Shown here: positions 1-7,521 of the stretch, piece by piece
How positions within the stretch are numbered: position 1 is the first letter of the stretch
Layout of the letters: each line of letters opens with the position of its first letter
Assembly: GCF_016863435.1 (NCBI RefSeq)
Contig: NZ_BOOW01000040.1
Span: 1-64,000 of the forward strand
Source of the DNA: Sinosporangium siamense
Lineage (GTDB): Bacteria > Actinomycetota > Actinomycetes > Streptosporangiales > Streptosporangiaceae
Direction of reading: 5' to 3'
DNA: 64,000 bases
The notes under the pieces: generated by a model
Seen by the model: only the letters and a program-made list of their open reading frames with translations
What the model was told of the DNA's origin: nothing
Database searches by the model: none
Program-made: the position numbers and the translations under genes

Positions 1-65
1 CGCCGGGCCTGCCGTTGGCCGCCGGGACGACACACCGGCCTGGCGGTGCGCTCGCCGCGTCGGCG

Positions 66-986
66 TCAGCCGTACGCCGAGCGGTAATACTGCGCGGCGC
101 CCTCGTGGAGGGGCACGGCGCCCGTGCCGATGGCGTAGCGCACGTCGAGGGTGCCCCCCGGGGCGTGCGGCGCCTCCAGGCGGTCGCGGCTGTCGAACAG
201 GACCTCGGTGATCGCGCGGGCCACCCGCCCGGGAAGCCGCGGCGGGCAGACGAGGTAGCTCGGCGTGCCGACGGTGGGCACGGGAGCACGAGTGCCGTAT
301 TCCCCCGCGGGCACGGTCGCGTGCTCGTAGACCGGCCCGTGCACCCGGCGCAGAGCCGGCACCAGCGTGCCGAGCGGCACCAGCCGGATCGGGGCCCGGG
401 CGGCATAGTCCGCCAGCGCCGGGGTGGAGACGCCCCCCGACCAGAAGAACGCCTCGATCCTCTCCTTGTCGAGCGCGTCGATCGACTCCGCGAGGTCCAG
501 CCATCGCAAATGGGCGGGGCCTGGCAGCCCGGCCGCGCTGAGCACACGCGCGGCGGAGACCGCGGTGCCCGACCCCTTGGCGCCGATGGAGACCGCCTTC
601 CCAGTGAGCTGCGCGGGCGCGGTGAGGGACGAGTAGGCGGGCACGACGAGATGCACATAGTTGAGGTAGACACGGGCGAGTGCGGTCACGGGGCGCCCCG
701 CCTCGACGGCGTCGGCGGCGCTGTCGGCGAGCGCGAACCCGAGGTCGGCCCGCCCGTCGGCGAGCATGGAGAGGTTGACGACGCTGCCCGCCGTCGGCAG
801 CACGCGTACGGCGAAGCCGCTGCGGCGTAGCTCCGCGGCGAAACGGGAGCCGAACTGGGCGTAAGGGCCGCCCGCCGGCCCCGTGGCGACGCGCAACTCG
901 CTGATGTCGCCGGTGGCGCCGGCCGAGCAGCCGGGCAGGAGAGCCGCGGGGAGCAGCAGAAAGCCTCGGCGGCACAGGTGCGGCAT
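66..986 (-). CDS. TAXI-family TRAP transporter solute-binding lipoprotein
   Basis: Predicted 306-residue extracytoplasmic binding protein of the TAXI (TRAP-associated extracytoplasmic immunogenic) family, which delivers small organic acids or amino acids such as glutamate to a TRAP permease. The start chosen is the ATG at 986. It gives a short basic N-terminus, a hydrophobic stretch and a lipobox ending LPGC, so the protein should be lipid-anchored. A longer in-frame start at 1043 would put 19 charged residues ahead of the signal. The mature part opens with the family-typical ATGPxGGPYAQFG segment, followed by a GSVVNLxMLxDGRADLGF region. No TRAP permease gene lies in the window. The permease may lie before base 1, or the protein may be an orphan. 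The substrate cannot be read from sequence. Confidence 0.88.
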   Translation of the reverse strand: MPHLCRRGFLLLPAALLPGCSAGATGDISELRVATGPAGGPYAQFGSRFAAELRRSGFAVRVLPTAGSVVNLSMLADGRADLGFALADSAADAVEAGRPVTALARVYLNYVHLVVPAYSSLTAPAQLTGKAVSIGAKGSGTAVSAARVLSAAGLPGPAHLRWLDLAESIDALDKERIEAFFWSGGVSTPALADYAARAPIRLVPLGTLVPALRRVHGPVYEHATVPAGEYGTRAPVPTVGTPSYLVCPPRLPGRVARAITEVLFDSRDRLEAPHAPGGTLDVRYAIGTGAVPLHEGAAQYYRSAYG

Positions 987-1108
987 CCGCCCACGGTAGC
1001 CCCGGTGGACCGCCCTCGCCACAGGCGTTTCACGCCGTGGCACGTGTGGTCGCGGGCCGGCCGGAAAACAGGGTGAATCTTGGCGATGCGCTAAGGCACA
1101 GTGGCGGA

Positions 1109-2140
1109 ATGATGTCCGATTTCATGCCGGGGATTGAGCTGTCGCGTGCCTTCTACGGGGAGGTAGTGCGACCTTTGCTGACGGGGACGCGGCACAGCGC
1201 GGCGTTGATCGGGCCGGGCTCCGAGGTGTTGTCGTTCGACACGTCGCGGTCGATGGACCACGACTGGGGGCCGAGAGTGCTGGTCTTCACCGAACCGGAA
1301 CGGGTGGGGGAGGCGAGGGCGGCGGTTGCGGCGGGGGTGCCCGAGCGCTTCCACGGATTCCCGACCCTGATCGGGGAGCGGCACGGCGTGGTGGTGTCCG
1401 ACCCGGAGACGTGGACGACGGACCGGCTGGGCTTCGACCCGCGTAGCGGGATGGGGGTGCTCGACTGGCTGGCGACGCCGTGGCAGGCGCTCGCGGAGAT
1501 CACCGGCGGCGAAGTCTTCCACGACGGCCTCGGCGCCCTGGAGGAGGTACGGCGGGCCGTGGCGTGGTATCCGGAGCCCGTCTGGCGTTATGTGCTGGCC
1601 TGCCAGTGGCGGCGCATCGCCGTCGAGGAGAGTTTCCCCGGGCGGTGCGCCGAGGTGGGGGACGATCTGGGCGCCACCGTGGAGACGGCGCGGCTGGTGC
1701 GCGAGATGGCGCGGCTGGCCATGCTGATGCGGCGCCGCTACCCGCCCTACGCCAAGTGGCTGGGCAGCGCCCTGGCCCGGCTGCCCGGCTCGGCGGAGCT
1801 CGGCGACGCGCTGGCGGCGGCACTCGCGGCCAGGGACTGGCCATCGCGGGAGCGGCACATGTCGCGGGCCTACGAGCTGCTGGCGCTGCTGCACAACCGG
1901 CTCTCGCTGACCGGGCCTCTGGATGCGGAGGTGCGGCCCTTCCACGACCGGCCGTTCAAGGTGATAGGCGCCGACCGGTTCGCCGCGGCCCTGGCGGAGG
2001 GCATCGGGGAGACCGAGGTGGCGGCGCTGCCGAGGGTGGGATCGGTGGACCAGTTCGCCGAGGGAGAGGTGATCATGAATCCCGGGATGGCGCGAACGGT
2101 GGCCCGCGCCGTACTCCGGCTGGATTCCAGGGGCGGGTGA
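1109..2140 (+). CDS. DUF4037 domain protein
   Basis: 343-residue protein with the conserved DUF4037 start: a GSxVLSFDTSRSMDHDWGPR block around residues 35-55, which resembles the active-site strand of nucleotidyltransferase folds. Its biochemical role is unknown. The start chosen is the first of two adjacent ATGs at 1109 and 1112, because the codons before it read like untranslated DNA. It is divergent from the TAXI gene, so the ~120 bp between them should hold both promoters. The gene ends in the first unit of a 43-bp tandem repeat. Its C-terminal peptide RLDSRGG and stop codon are echoed twice more downstream as RLDLRGG-stop and RLDPRGG-stop. Confidence 0.8.
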   Translation: MMSDFMPGIELSRAFYGEVVRPLLTGTRHSAALIGPGSEVLSFDTSRSMDHDWGPRVLVFTEPERVGEARAAVAAGVPERFHGFPTLIGERHGVVVSDPETWTTDRLGFDPRSGMGVLDWLATPWQALAEITGGEVFHDGLGALEEVRRAVAWYPEPVWRYVLACQWRRIAVEESFPGRCAEVGDDLGATVETARLVREMARLAMLMRRRYPPYAKWLGSALARLPGSAELGDALAAALAARDWPSRERHMSRAYELLALLHNRLSLTGPLDAEVRPFHDRPFKVIGADRFAAALAEGIGETEVAALPRVGSVDQFAEGEVIMNPGMARTVARAVLRLDSRGG

Positions 2141-2243
2141 GCACCTGCCCGCGGTGGTCCGGTTGGACCTTCGGGGTGGGTGAGGACCTGCCCACAGCGC
2201 TCCGGCTGGACCCCCGGGGCGGGTGACCATTTGCCCGCGGCCA
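2115..2243. repeat. three 43-bp tandem repeats spanning the 3' end of the DUF4037 gene
   Basis: Three consecutive units (2115-2157, 2158-2200, 2201-2243) each begin TCCGG(C/T)TGGA and continue with GGG(C/T)GGGTGA. The first unit contains the true stop codon at 2138-2140. Units two and three carry the same stop at 2181-2183 and 2224-2226. The period is not a multiple of three, so this is not an extended reading frame. It is a copied gene tail. The rest of the gap up to 2474 holds a 35-codon open frame and the integrase-tail repeat. Confidence 0.9.
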
Positions 2244-2350
2244 TGGACGAGGCCGCCCGCCGGATCGCCGCCGGCGGTCCGGCCCTCGTTGCGGTCCCGG
2301 TCGTCGACGACGACGTGCCGCCGGGTGTGCTCCGCGAGCAGGCGCCCTGA
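2243..2350 (+). other. short open frame, possible gene remnant
   Basis: A 35-codon frame starting ATG at 2243 reads MDEAARRIAAGGPALVAVP and then an acidic VVDDDVPPG stretch before a TGA at 2348. Codon use is GC-rich at third positions, as in real genes here. No ribosome-binding site or family is recognisable. It may be a leftover C-terminus of a deleted gene or chance coding in GC-rich DNA. Confidence 0.25.
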
Positions 2351-2363
2351 ACGGCAGCGGCTC

Positions 2364-2496
2364 GGCGCCGCCCCGGTCTTGTGCTCTTTCCGAGCGGCGG
2401 AGCTCAGGTGGTGTCGCGGCGCCGCCCTGTTTTGGCGCCGTCCCGGTCTCATGCTCTTTTTGAACGGCGGAGGCTCAGGTGGTGTCGTGGCGCCGC
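2364..2496. repeat. direct repeat copying the 3' end of the recombinase gene
   Basis: Copy A (2364-2425) and copy B (2434-2496) match over about 62 bp with few differences, including GGCGCCG, CCCGGTCT, TGCTCTTT and CTCAGGTGGTGTCG. Copy B contains the last codons and stop (2475-2477) of the minus-strand recombinase. Copy A is an extra tail just beyond the gene. The period is about 70 bp. An attachment-site origin is possible because the gene is an integrase, but the neighbouring genes show the same pattern. Confidence 0.85.
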
Positions 2497-3506
2497 TCCT
2501 TGAGCAGCGGGTGGGTGCGCATCGCCACCTCCAGCTCGCCCGGCAACTCATCGCGATAACGCCCCAAAGTGGCGAGGTCGCTGTGGCCCAGCACCCGGCG
2601 CACCGCGTCCATGTCGACGGCGTCGGCCAGCAGATGCGTGGCCGTGGTGTGGCGCAGGCCGTGCGGGGTCACCGAGCGGCGGTGCGTCGGGTCGACGTGG
2701 CGCTGCACCCGGTCGATCACCGCCTGCACGTCGCCCCGGGCCAGCCGCCTGCCCCGCCACGACAACAACAGCGCCTTGTCGGCCGAGGCGGGACGCCCCG
2801 TGGTGAGATAGACGTCGAGCGCCCGCGCCACGTCGGCGGGCAGCGGCACGTCACGGGTGCGGCCGCCCTTGCCGAAGATGCGCCAGTAACGCACCCCGTC
2901 GTTGACGTAGAAGTCCTCGACGTTGGCTCTGACCAGCTCCGACACCCGGGGGCCCATCGTCGACAGCAGCATCACGATCAGCGCGTCGCGGGCCTCCGTG
3001 CGCTGATCGCGCCGCTTGGCCGGCCGGGCCTCCGCCTCGGGCGTGTCACTCAGCTCCTTGGCGGCGCCGATGAGCCCGCGCGCCTGCTCCTTGGTCAGCG
3101 CCCGCCGCTCGGCGCGCAGCCCGCCGCGCTCCTTCGACATGACGGTCGACACCGTCATCGGGTTGATCTGCACCCAGCCGGCCAGCGTCGCGTGCTTGAA
3201 CAACGCCGAGATCGACCGGCGGAACCGCGCCTGCGACGACGCGCTCTGCCCACCCGGCCCCGGCGAGGCCCGCCGCCCGTCGGGCAGCCGCGCGAAGGCC
3301 AGCAGCAGCGCGTCGACATCCTCACCCGTCAGGTCGTCGAGCACGCGGTCCTCACCCGCGAGCCGCACCAGGGTCGCGCAGTCACGGGCGTAGAGCTCGG
3401 CGGTCGCGGGCGACAACGCACCCGTCGACGTCTTGGCCCGCACCAGCTCCACATAGCGGTCGGCGGCCTGGGCGACGGTGAGACGGTTGAGATCGGCGGG
3501 CCGCAT
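2475..3506 (-). CDS. tyrosine recombinase / phage-type integrase (XerC/D-like)
   Basis: 343-residue site-specific recombinase. The N-terminal SAM-like core-binding domain covers roughly residues 8-115 and the catalytic domain about 135-335. The full catalytic set is visible: Arg187 (in MGPRVSEL), Lys213 (in FGKGGRTRD), His282 and Arg285 (in TPHGLRHTTATHLL), His308 (in LGHSD) and nucleophile Tyr317 (in TLGRYRDE). The start chosen is the ATG at 3506. Upstream in-frame codons are proline/arginine-rich and unlike the family. No excisionase, att site or phage genes are nearby, so it is either a solitary Xer-like enzyme or the remnant of an integrated element. The gene tail is duplicated 70 bp downstream. 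Confidence 0.9.
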   Translation of the reverse strand: MRPADLNRLTVAQAADRYVELVRAKTSTGALSPATAELYARDCATLVRLAGEDRVLDDLTGEDVDALLLAFARLPDGRRASPGPGGQSASSQARFRRSISALFKHATLAGWVQINPMTVSTVMSKERGGLRAERRALTKEQARGLIGAAKELSDTPEAEARPAKRRDQRTEARDALIVMLLSTMGPRVSELVRANVEDFYVNDGVRYWRIFGKGGRTRDVPLPADVARALDVYLTTGRPASADKALLLSWRGRRLARGDVQAVIDRVQRHVDPTHRRSVTPHGLRHTTATHLLADAVDMDAVRRVLGHSDLATLGRYRDELPGELEVAMRTHPLLKERRHDTT

Positions 3507-3610
3507 GGTGGTGTGGAGGATCCTTCCGCTCGTCGTCGATGCACGGTGCGACGACCGTACCGCCCCCCACCGACAATCCATCCCACCGGTCGCCGCCTCG
3601 GCGGGCGACC

Positions 3611-3828
3611 GGCCGCCGCCTGCACCTTCCCCGGCCTCGCCCACCTAGGGATATCGAGCCAGGCTTGGGCGGAAGCGTGGCGGTCAGGTCGCCAGGCCGG
3701 TCCCCGGGCGGGCAACCGGCCATCGCCGCACCTCGCCCTCACAGGGGAGGGGCCGCCGCTCTACCTTCCCCGACCTCGCCCAGAGCCGGGCTTTGGCGGG
3801 AGCGTGGGTGCTCAGGTCGCCAGGCCGG
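3611..3828. repeat. direct repeat copying the 3' end of the AraC-family gene
   Basis: Copy 1 (3611-3700) and copy 2 (3751-3828) both run GGCCGCCGC ... ACCTTCCCCG(G/A)CCTCGCCC ... GGGCGG/GGCGGG ... CAGGTCGCCAGGCCGG, with small internal indels. Copy 2 includes the stop (3812-3814) and last codons of the AraC-type regulator. Copy 1 lies between that gene and the recombinase promoter. The remaining bases of the 3507-3811 gap show no gene. Confidence 0.82.
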
Positions 3829-4747
3829 CGCGGACGCTGCCGGGGCTCACGCCCCGCACGCGCTTGAAGGCCGCGCTGAAGCCGAACGCGTCCGCATAAC
3901 CCACCCGCCGGGCCGCGGCGGCCACCGTCATGCCCGACTTCGAGAGCAGGTCGGCGGCCAGTGTCATCCGCCACTCCGTGATGTAGGCCAGCGGCGGCCG
4001 GCCCGCCATCGCGGTGAAGCGGCGGGCGAACGCCGCGCGTGACATGCCGACCGCGCCCGCCAGAGCGCCGACCGTCCACGGCCGGGCGGGGTCTTCGTGT
4101 ATGAGCCGCAGCGCCTTGCCCACCGCGGGGTCGGCGAGCGCGCTGTACCACCCCGGGGTGACGGTGCCCGGCAGCGCGAACCACACCCGCACCGCCTGCA
4201 CCAGCAGCAACTCCAGCAGCCGGTCCAGCACGACCTGCACCCCGGGCTCCTCGCCGGCGATCTCCTGCTGGAGCAGCTCCAACGTCCGCGCGATGCGTGG
4301 ATCGCCCGCCGGGACCACCGCGACAGGGGGCAGAGCCGACAGCAGCCACTCACAGACTTTGGTGTTGAGGGGGAACGAGCCCACGATGAGGAGCGACTCC
4401 CCGTCGGCTCTGCCGTACGTCCGGGGTGCCATCGGCTCCAACAGCATCGGATCGCCGGACGGCCCCTCACATGTCCCGTCCGGGTGCACACGCACCTGGG
4501 GCGGGGTCGTGGGGGAGTCGGCGACCATGTACGGCGAAGGCCCCTTGGCCAGAGCCACATCGCCGGGCGTGAGCCGCACCGGCGCATCCCGCTCGGGCTT
4601 CGCCCACGCCTCGCCCCGCATCATCACAGCCATGGCGAGCGGTGGCGGCTGCGCGTATTCCAACGCCCAGGGCGGCGAGATGATCGACTGACAGAACATC
4701 GCACCTCGTGCCTGCACCCCACCGAGGAGGTCGGCCAATACATCCAT
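3812..4747 (-). CDS. AraC-family transcriptional regulator with cupin sensor domain
   Basis: 311-residue regulator. An N-terminal cupin-like domain of the AraC-binding type, including a TPGDVALAKG turn, covers about residues 1-190. A C-terminal pair of helix-turn-helix motifs follows (residues ~215-310), with LAGAVGMSRAAFARRF and VGYADAFGFSAAFKRVRGVSP, the second close to the AraC consensus. It is divergent from the NmrA-type oxidoreductase at 4829, with an 81-bp gap that holds two direct repeats. It probably controls that gene and itself. Members of this group often respond to reactive electrophiles or small organic molecules, but the ligand here is unknown. Confidence 0.92.
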   Translation of the reverse strand: MDVLADLLGGVQARGAMFCQSIISPPWALEYAQPPPLAMAVMMRGEAWAKPERDAPVRLTPGDVALAKGPSPYMVADSPTTPPQVRVHPDGTCEGPSGDPMLLEPMAPRTYGRADGESLLIVGSFPLNTKVCEWLLSALPPVAVVPAGDPRIARTLELLQQEIAGEEPGVQVVLDRLLELLLVQAVRVWFALPGTVTPGWYSALADPAVGKALRLIHEDPARPWTVGALAGAVGMSRAAFARRFTAMAGRPPLAYITEWRMTLAADLLSKSGMTVAAAARRVGYADAFGFSAAFKRVRGVSPGSVRAGLAT

Positions 4748-4762
4748 GCCCGGAGTGTAGAC

Positions 4763-4794
4763 GATCGCCTATGTTATTCAGCGGATCGCCTATG
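4763..4794. promoter_or_regulatory. direct-repeat operator between divergent AraC regulator and oxidoreductase genes
   Basis: GATCGCCTATG occurs twice, at 4763-4773 and 4784-4794, exactly 21 bp apart (two helical turns). Tandem half-sites with this spacing are the usual binding arrangement for AraC-type proteins. The site lies 16-66 bp from both start codons. Confidence 0.7.
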
Positions 4795-4828
4795 GGAAGG
4801 TCTCACCATCTGCTGCTGAGATGGACCC

Positions 4829-5620
4829 ATGACCGAATCACCGATCCTCGTGCTCGGCGCCACCGGCAAGACCGGCCGCCGCGTCGTCACCCGCCTCCGC
4901 GACCTCGGCCTGCCCGTGAAGGCGGCCTCCCGCTCCGGCGAAACCCGCTTCGACTGGGACGACCCCACCACCTGGGACGCCGCCCTCGACGGAGTGTCGA
5001 AGCTCTACCTCGTGCCGCCGCCCTTGAGCGCCGACCCCACCCAGGAGATCACCGCGCTGCTGCAGAAGTTCTCCGGGCACGTCGTGGTCCTGTCGGCCCG
5101 CGGCGCCGGTTTCCACCCCGCCGAGGACGTGGTGCGGAAACTGGCCGCCGAGTGGACCGTCCTGCGCCCGACGTGGTTCTTCCAGAACTTCAACGAGGAC
5201 CTCTTCGCCCCCGCCGTCGAAGCCGGCGAACTCGCGCTGCCCGCCGGCGACGGGAGCGAACCGTTCATCGACGCCGACGACATCGCCGACGTCGCGGTCG
5301 CCGCCCTCACCCAGGACGGACACGCCGGGCAGACCTACGACCTCTCCGGCCCCGAATCCCTCACCTGGGCCGAAGCCGCCGCCCACATCGAGCGCGCCCT
5401 GGGCCGCCCCTTCGCCTACCGCGCCTGCCCTCCCGAGGAGTTCCACGCTTCCCTCACAGCGGCAGGCGTGCCGGAGGACCTCACCGAACTCCTGGTCCAG
5501 TCGATGCTGGAGATCGCCGGCGGGGAGAGTGCCTACCTGAGCGACGGCGTCCAGCGCGCCCTCGGCCGCCCCCCTCGCTCCTTCACCGACTTCGTCACCG
5601 CCACCTGGCCCTCGGCCTAA
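4829..5620 (+). CDS. NmrA-family NAD(P)-binding oxidoreductase
   Basis: 263-residue single-domain Rossmann protein. The dinucleotide-binding loop is GATGKTGRRV near residue 10. The later FIDADDIADVAVAAL segment and the closing RSFTDFVTATW match the NmrA/ergot-alkaloid-type reductase family (atypical short-chain dehydrogenases), whose members reduce quinones or azo dyes or act as redox sensors. There is no obvious Tyr-x3-Lys catalytic pair, as is usual for the family. It is transcribed away from the AraC-type regulator across a direct-repeat operator, which suggests inducible expression. A second intact member sits at 21770-22594 and a decayed one at 18009. Confidence 0.85.
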   Translation: MTESPILVLGATGKTGRRVVTRLRDLGLPVKAASRSGETRFDWDDPTTWDAALDGVSKLYLVPPPLSADPTQEITALLQKFSGHVVVLSARGAGFHPAEDVVRKLAAEWTVLRPTWFFQNFNEDLFAPAVEAGELALPAGDGSEPFIDADDIADVAVAALTQDGHAGQTYDLSGPESLTWAEAAAHIERALGRPFAYRACPPEEFHASLTAAGVPEDLTELLVQSMLEIAGGESAYLSDGVQRALGRPPRSFTDFVTATWPSA

Positions 5621-5680
5621 CCGGGACACTCCCACCACACCCGGTCGTGCCAACCGCGCCTCCCGAAGCCCATGACCGCC

Positions 5681-6190
5681 GTACGGCGAAGCACGAGGCG
5701 ACCGAAACCCCCGGCCCGGGTCGTGAACCCATCTGGCCGGAAGCGCTTCCGTCGCATGGCGAAGCAAGGGACCCTAACCCCTACCCCCCGGGTCCGGCCC
5801 GGGGTCTCGGCCTCGCCGGGCGCTTCGGCCCGGATTCCCCGCGTTGGGCTGGCGGCGGGTCCCGCGTCTCACCCGGGATCGGTCGCTCGCTCCAGGTTGT
5901 CAGCCGCGCGGTCACCCTGAGGTGTATGGCATGCCCGTTACCTCTCCTCGCGGGCTCTGCCGTACGGCGAGGCATGGGGACCGAACACCCGGCCGACCGG
6001 GTCCGGCCTGGGTCTTGGCCCCGCCGGGCGGTTTGGCCCGGATTGCCCGCGTGGGGGTGTGGCCGACGGCGGGTCCCGGGTCTCACCTGGGATCCTCCGC
6101 TCGCTCCAGGTTGTCAGCCGCCCGGTCGCGCTGAGATGTATGGCACCGCCCGCTACCTCTCCTCGCAGGTTCTGCCGTACTTCACAGGTT
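5681..6190. repeat. ~210-bp tandem repeat, two full units and one partial
   Basis: The 613-bp gap 5621-6233 holds no gene. Two diverged units (about 5758-5970 and 5971-6190) share GGGTCCGGCC, GCCGGGCG, GGCCCGGATT, CGGCGGGTCCCG, GCTCGCTCCAGGTTGTCAGCC, GTATGGCA and ACCTCTCCTCGC at offsets of 209-214 bp. A partial unit head starting GTACGGCGAAGCA at 5681 gives a third start. The repeat does not extend into either flanking gene. No open frame persists across the units, and no terminal inverted repeats or transposase are visible. Confidence 0.85.
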
Positions 6191-6233
6191 CGAAGCCCTC
6201 GGCGGCGGTGGGGGAGGCTGGGCCCTTGCCTTC

Positions 6234-7337
6234 TCACTCTTGGGGTGGTGTGAGGGTGAAGGACTCCGTGGCGCGGACGGTGCCGTTGACGATGACCTCC
6301 AGGGTGCGGGTGCCGGGGGGTTCGTTGCGGGTGGTGACGGGCTTGAAGGAGTGGGACTTGGCCACGACGAAGGTTTGGCCGGGGGTGTTCGCCAGGCGTT
6401 CGCCGAGGTAGAAGACCCGGCGGGAGCCTTCCCTGTGCACGGCGTAACGCAGCACCAGCGGGCCTGGCGCCTCTGCTTCCACCGTGACGGTGAAGCGTAG
6501 GTGATCGCCCACGGCCACCTGGGGATCGACGGTGAGTTCCTTGACGGAGCCGCTGCCGGGCATGGCGCCCAGCAGGGTGAGTGCGCCGGGGTGGCCTGTG
6601 CGCAGGAGGCCTCGGGCGGCGTGGCGGACGACCTTCTCGACGTGTGAGCCGCCGGACTCCTGCCAGCGGGCGAGGATGCCGACGGCCACGTTGGGGTGGT
6701 CTTTGGCCAGGTCGTTGACGTGGTTGGCGACCGAGCGGCGGACATAGTCGCTCGGATCGTCGCGCAGCCGGTCGAGGATGGGCAGTGTGGGGCCGGGCTC
6801 CATCAGCCACCGCACGCGTGAGCCCCAGGGGAGACGTGGGCGTGAACCCTCGGAGGCGAGGCGGCGCAGGTGCTCGTCGGGTGACTCGGCCCAGCCGCGC
6901 ATGACGGCGAGCGCCTCCTCGCGGTGCCGGTCGAGGTAGGGCCGCACCGCGAACTCACCCGTCGAGTGCGGGGTCAGCACACCCAAGGTCTCCATCGCCT
7001 CGTCGAGATGGCCGAGCCCGTGCGCGGCCACGAACTCGGTCGCGGGCCAGCCGCTCCACAGGTCGAGCGCGACGTGGCGGGTCGCCTCGCGCAGCACCGC
7101 GGCGGCCTGCGGGAACGGCAGAGCCAACCTCTCGTGCAACGCGGCGGAGACGTGCCGGACCCGATCCTTCAGCTCCAGACCGTCGAGCCCGCCGGTCGCC
7201 GCCCGCACAAAGGTGTCCCGCGCGAACGGCGCCCACGCCGCCGCCACACCGTCGGCGAGCGTCGCCACGGACCCGTGGTTGATCATTTCCTTCAGAGGTG
7301 TGGCCACGCGCCGTAGCCTCTCAAACGCCACCGACAT
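6234..7337 (-). CDS. DNA alkylation repair protein, AlkC-like HEAT-repeat glycosylase with Ig-like tail
   Basis: 367-residue protein. The first ~250 residues form helical HEAT-like repeats of the AlkC/AlkD DNA glycosylase superfamily, for example LASEGSRPRLPWG, DPSDYVRRSVANHVNDLAKDHPN and HAARGLLRTGHPGAL. The last ~100 residues are beta-rich and resemble an immunoglobulin-like domain (VDPQVAVGDHLRFTVTVEAE ... RTLEVIVNGTV), an arrangement described for one branch of AlkC proteins. The expected role is excision of N3- or N1-methylated purines without base flipping. It stands alone between a repeat-filled gap and a sugar kinase. The upstream ribosome-binding site is weak. Confidence 0.85.
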   Translation of the reverse strand: MSVAFERLRRVATPLKEMINHGSVATLADGVAAAWAPFARDTFVRAATGGLDGLELKDRVRHVSAALHERLALPFPQAAAVLREATRHVALDLWSGWPATEFVAAHGLGHLDEAMETLGVLTPHSTGEFAVRPYLDRHREEALAVMRGWAESPDEHLRRLASEGSRPRLPWGSRVRWLMEPGPTLPILDRLRDDPSDYVRRSVANHVNDLAKDHPNVAVGILARWQESGGSHVEKVVRHAARGLLRTGHPGALTLLGAMPGSGSVKELTVDPQVAVGDHLRFTVTVEAEAPGPLVLRYAVHREGSRRVFYLGERLANTPGQTFVVAKSHSFKPVTTRNEPPGTRTLEVIVNGTVRATESFTLTPPQE

Positions 7338-7521
7338 TTCCGGGGGACCTTGGGCGATGGGACGTCACCGCTATCCGGGGCCGCCTCCTCGCCGGGGGGC
7401 GGAGGAGGCGAGGCACCCACGTCTGGAGGGGTGGCCAAGGCGAGGGCTTGCGTTCTGGTTCGCGGTACGGGGGAGCGACTTTGCCGTAGCCACGATCCGG
7501 GGACCGTGCTCAACGGGTGGT

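Noticed and set aside
1-65. Partial gene at the left edge
   Set aside because: Too short to show a coding frame or motif. It is simply the DNA just downstream of the TAXI gene.
2112-2244. C-terminal extension of the DUF4037 protein by readthrough
   Set aside because: The 43-bp period changes frame at each unit, so readthrough would not produce repeated peptide.
2364-3828. Integrative element with attL/attR around the recombinase
   Set aside because: The direct repeats on the two sides differ from each other, each copies a different gene tail, and no tRNA or other element genes are present.
2223-3899. 558-codon plus-strand frame across the recombinase
   Set aside because: It is antisense to a recombinase with a complete catalytic set, and its product is low-complexity Arg/Pro/His sequence.
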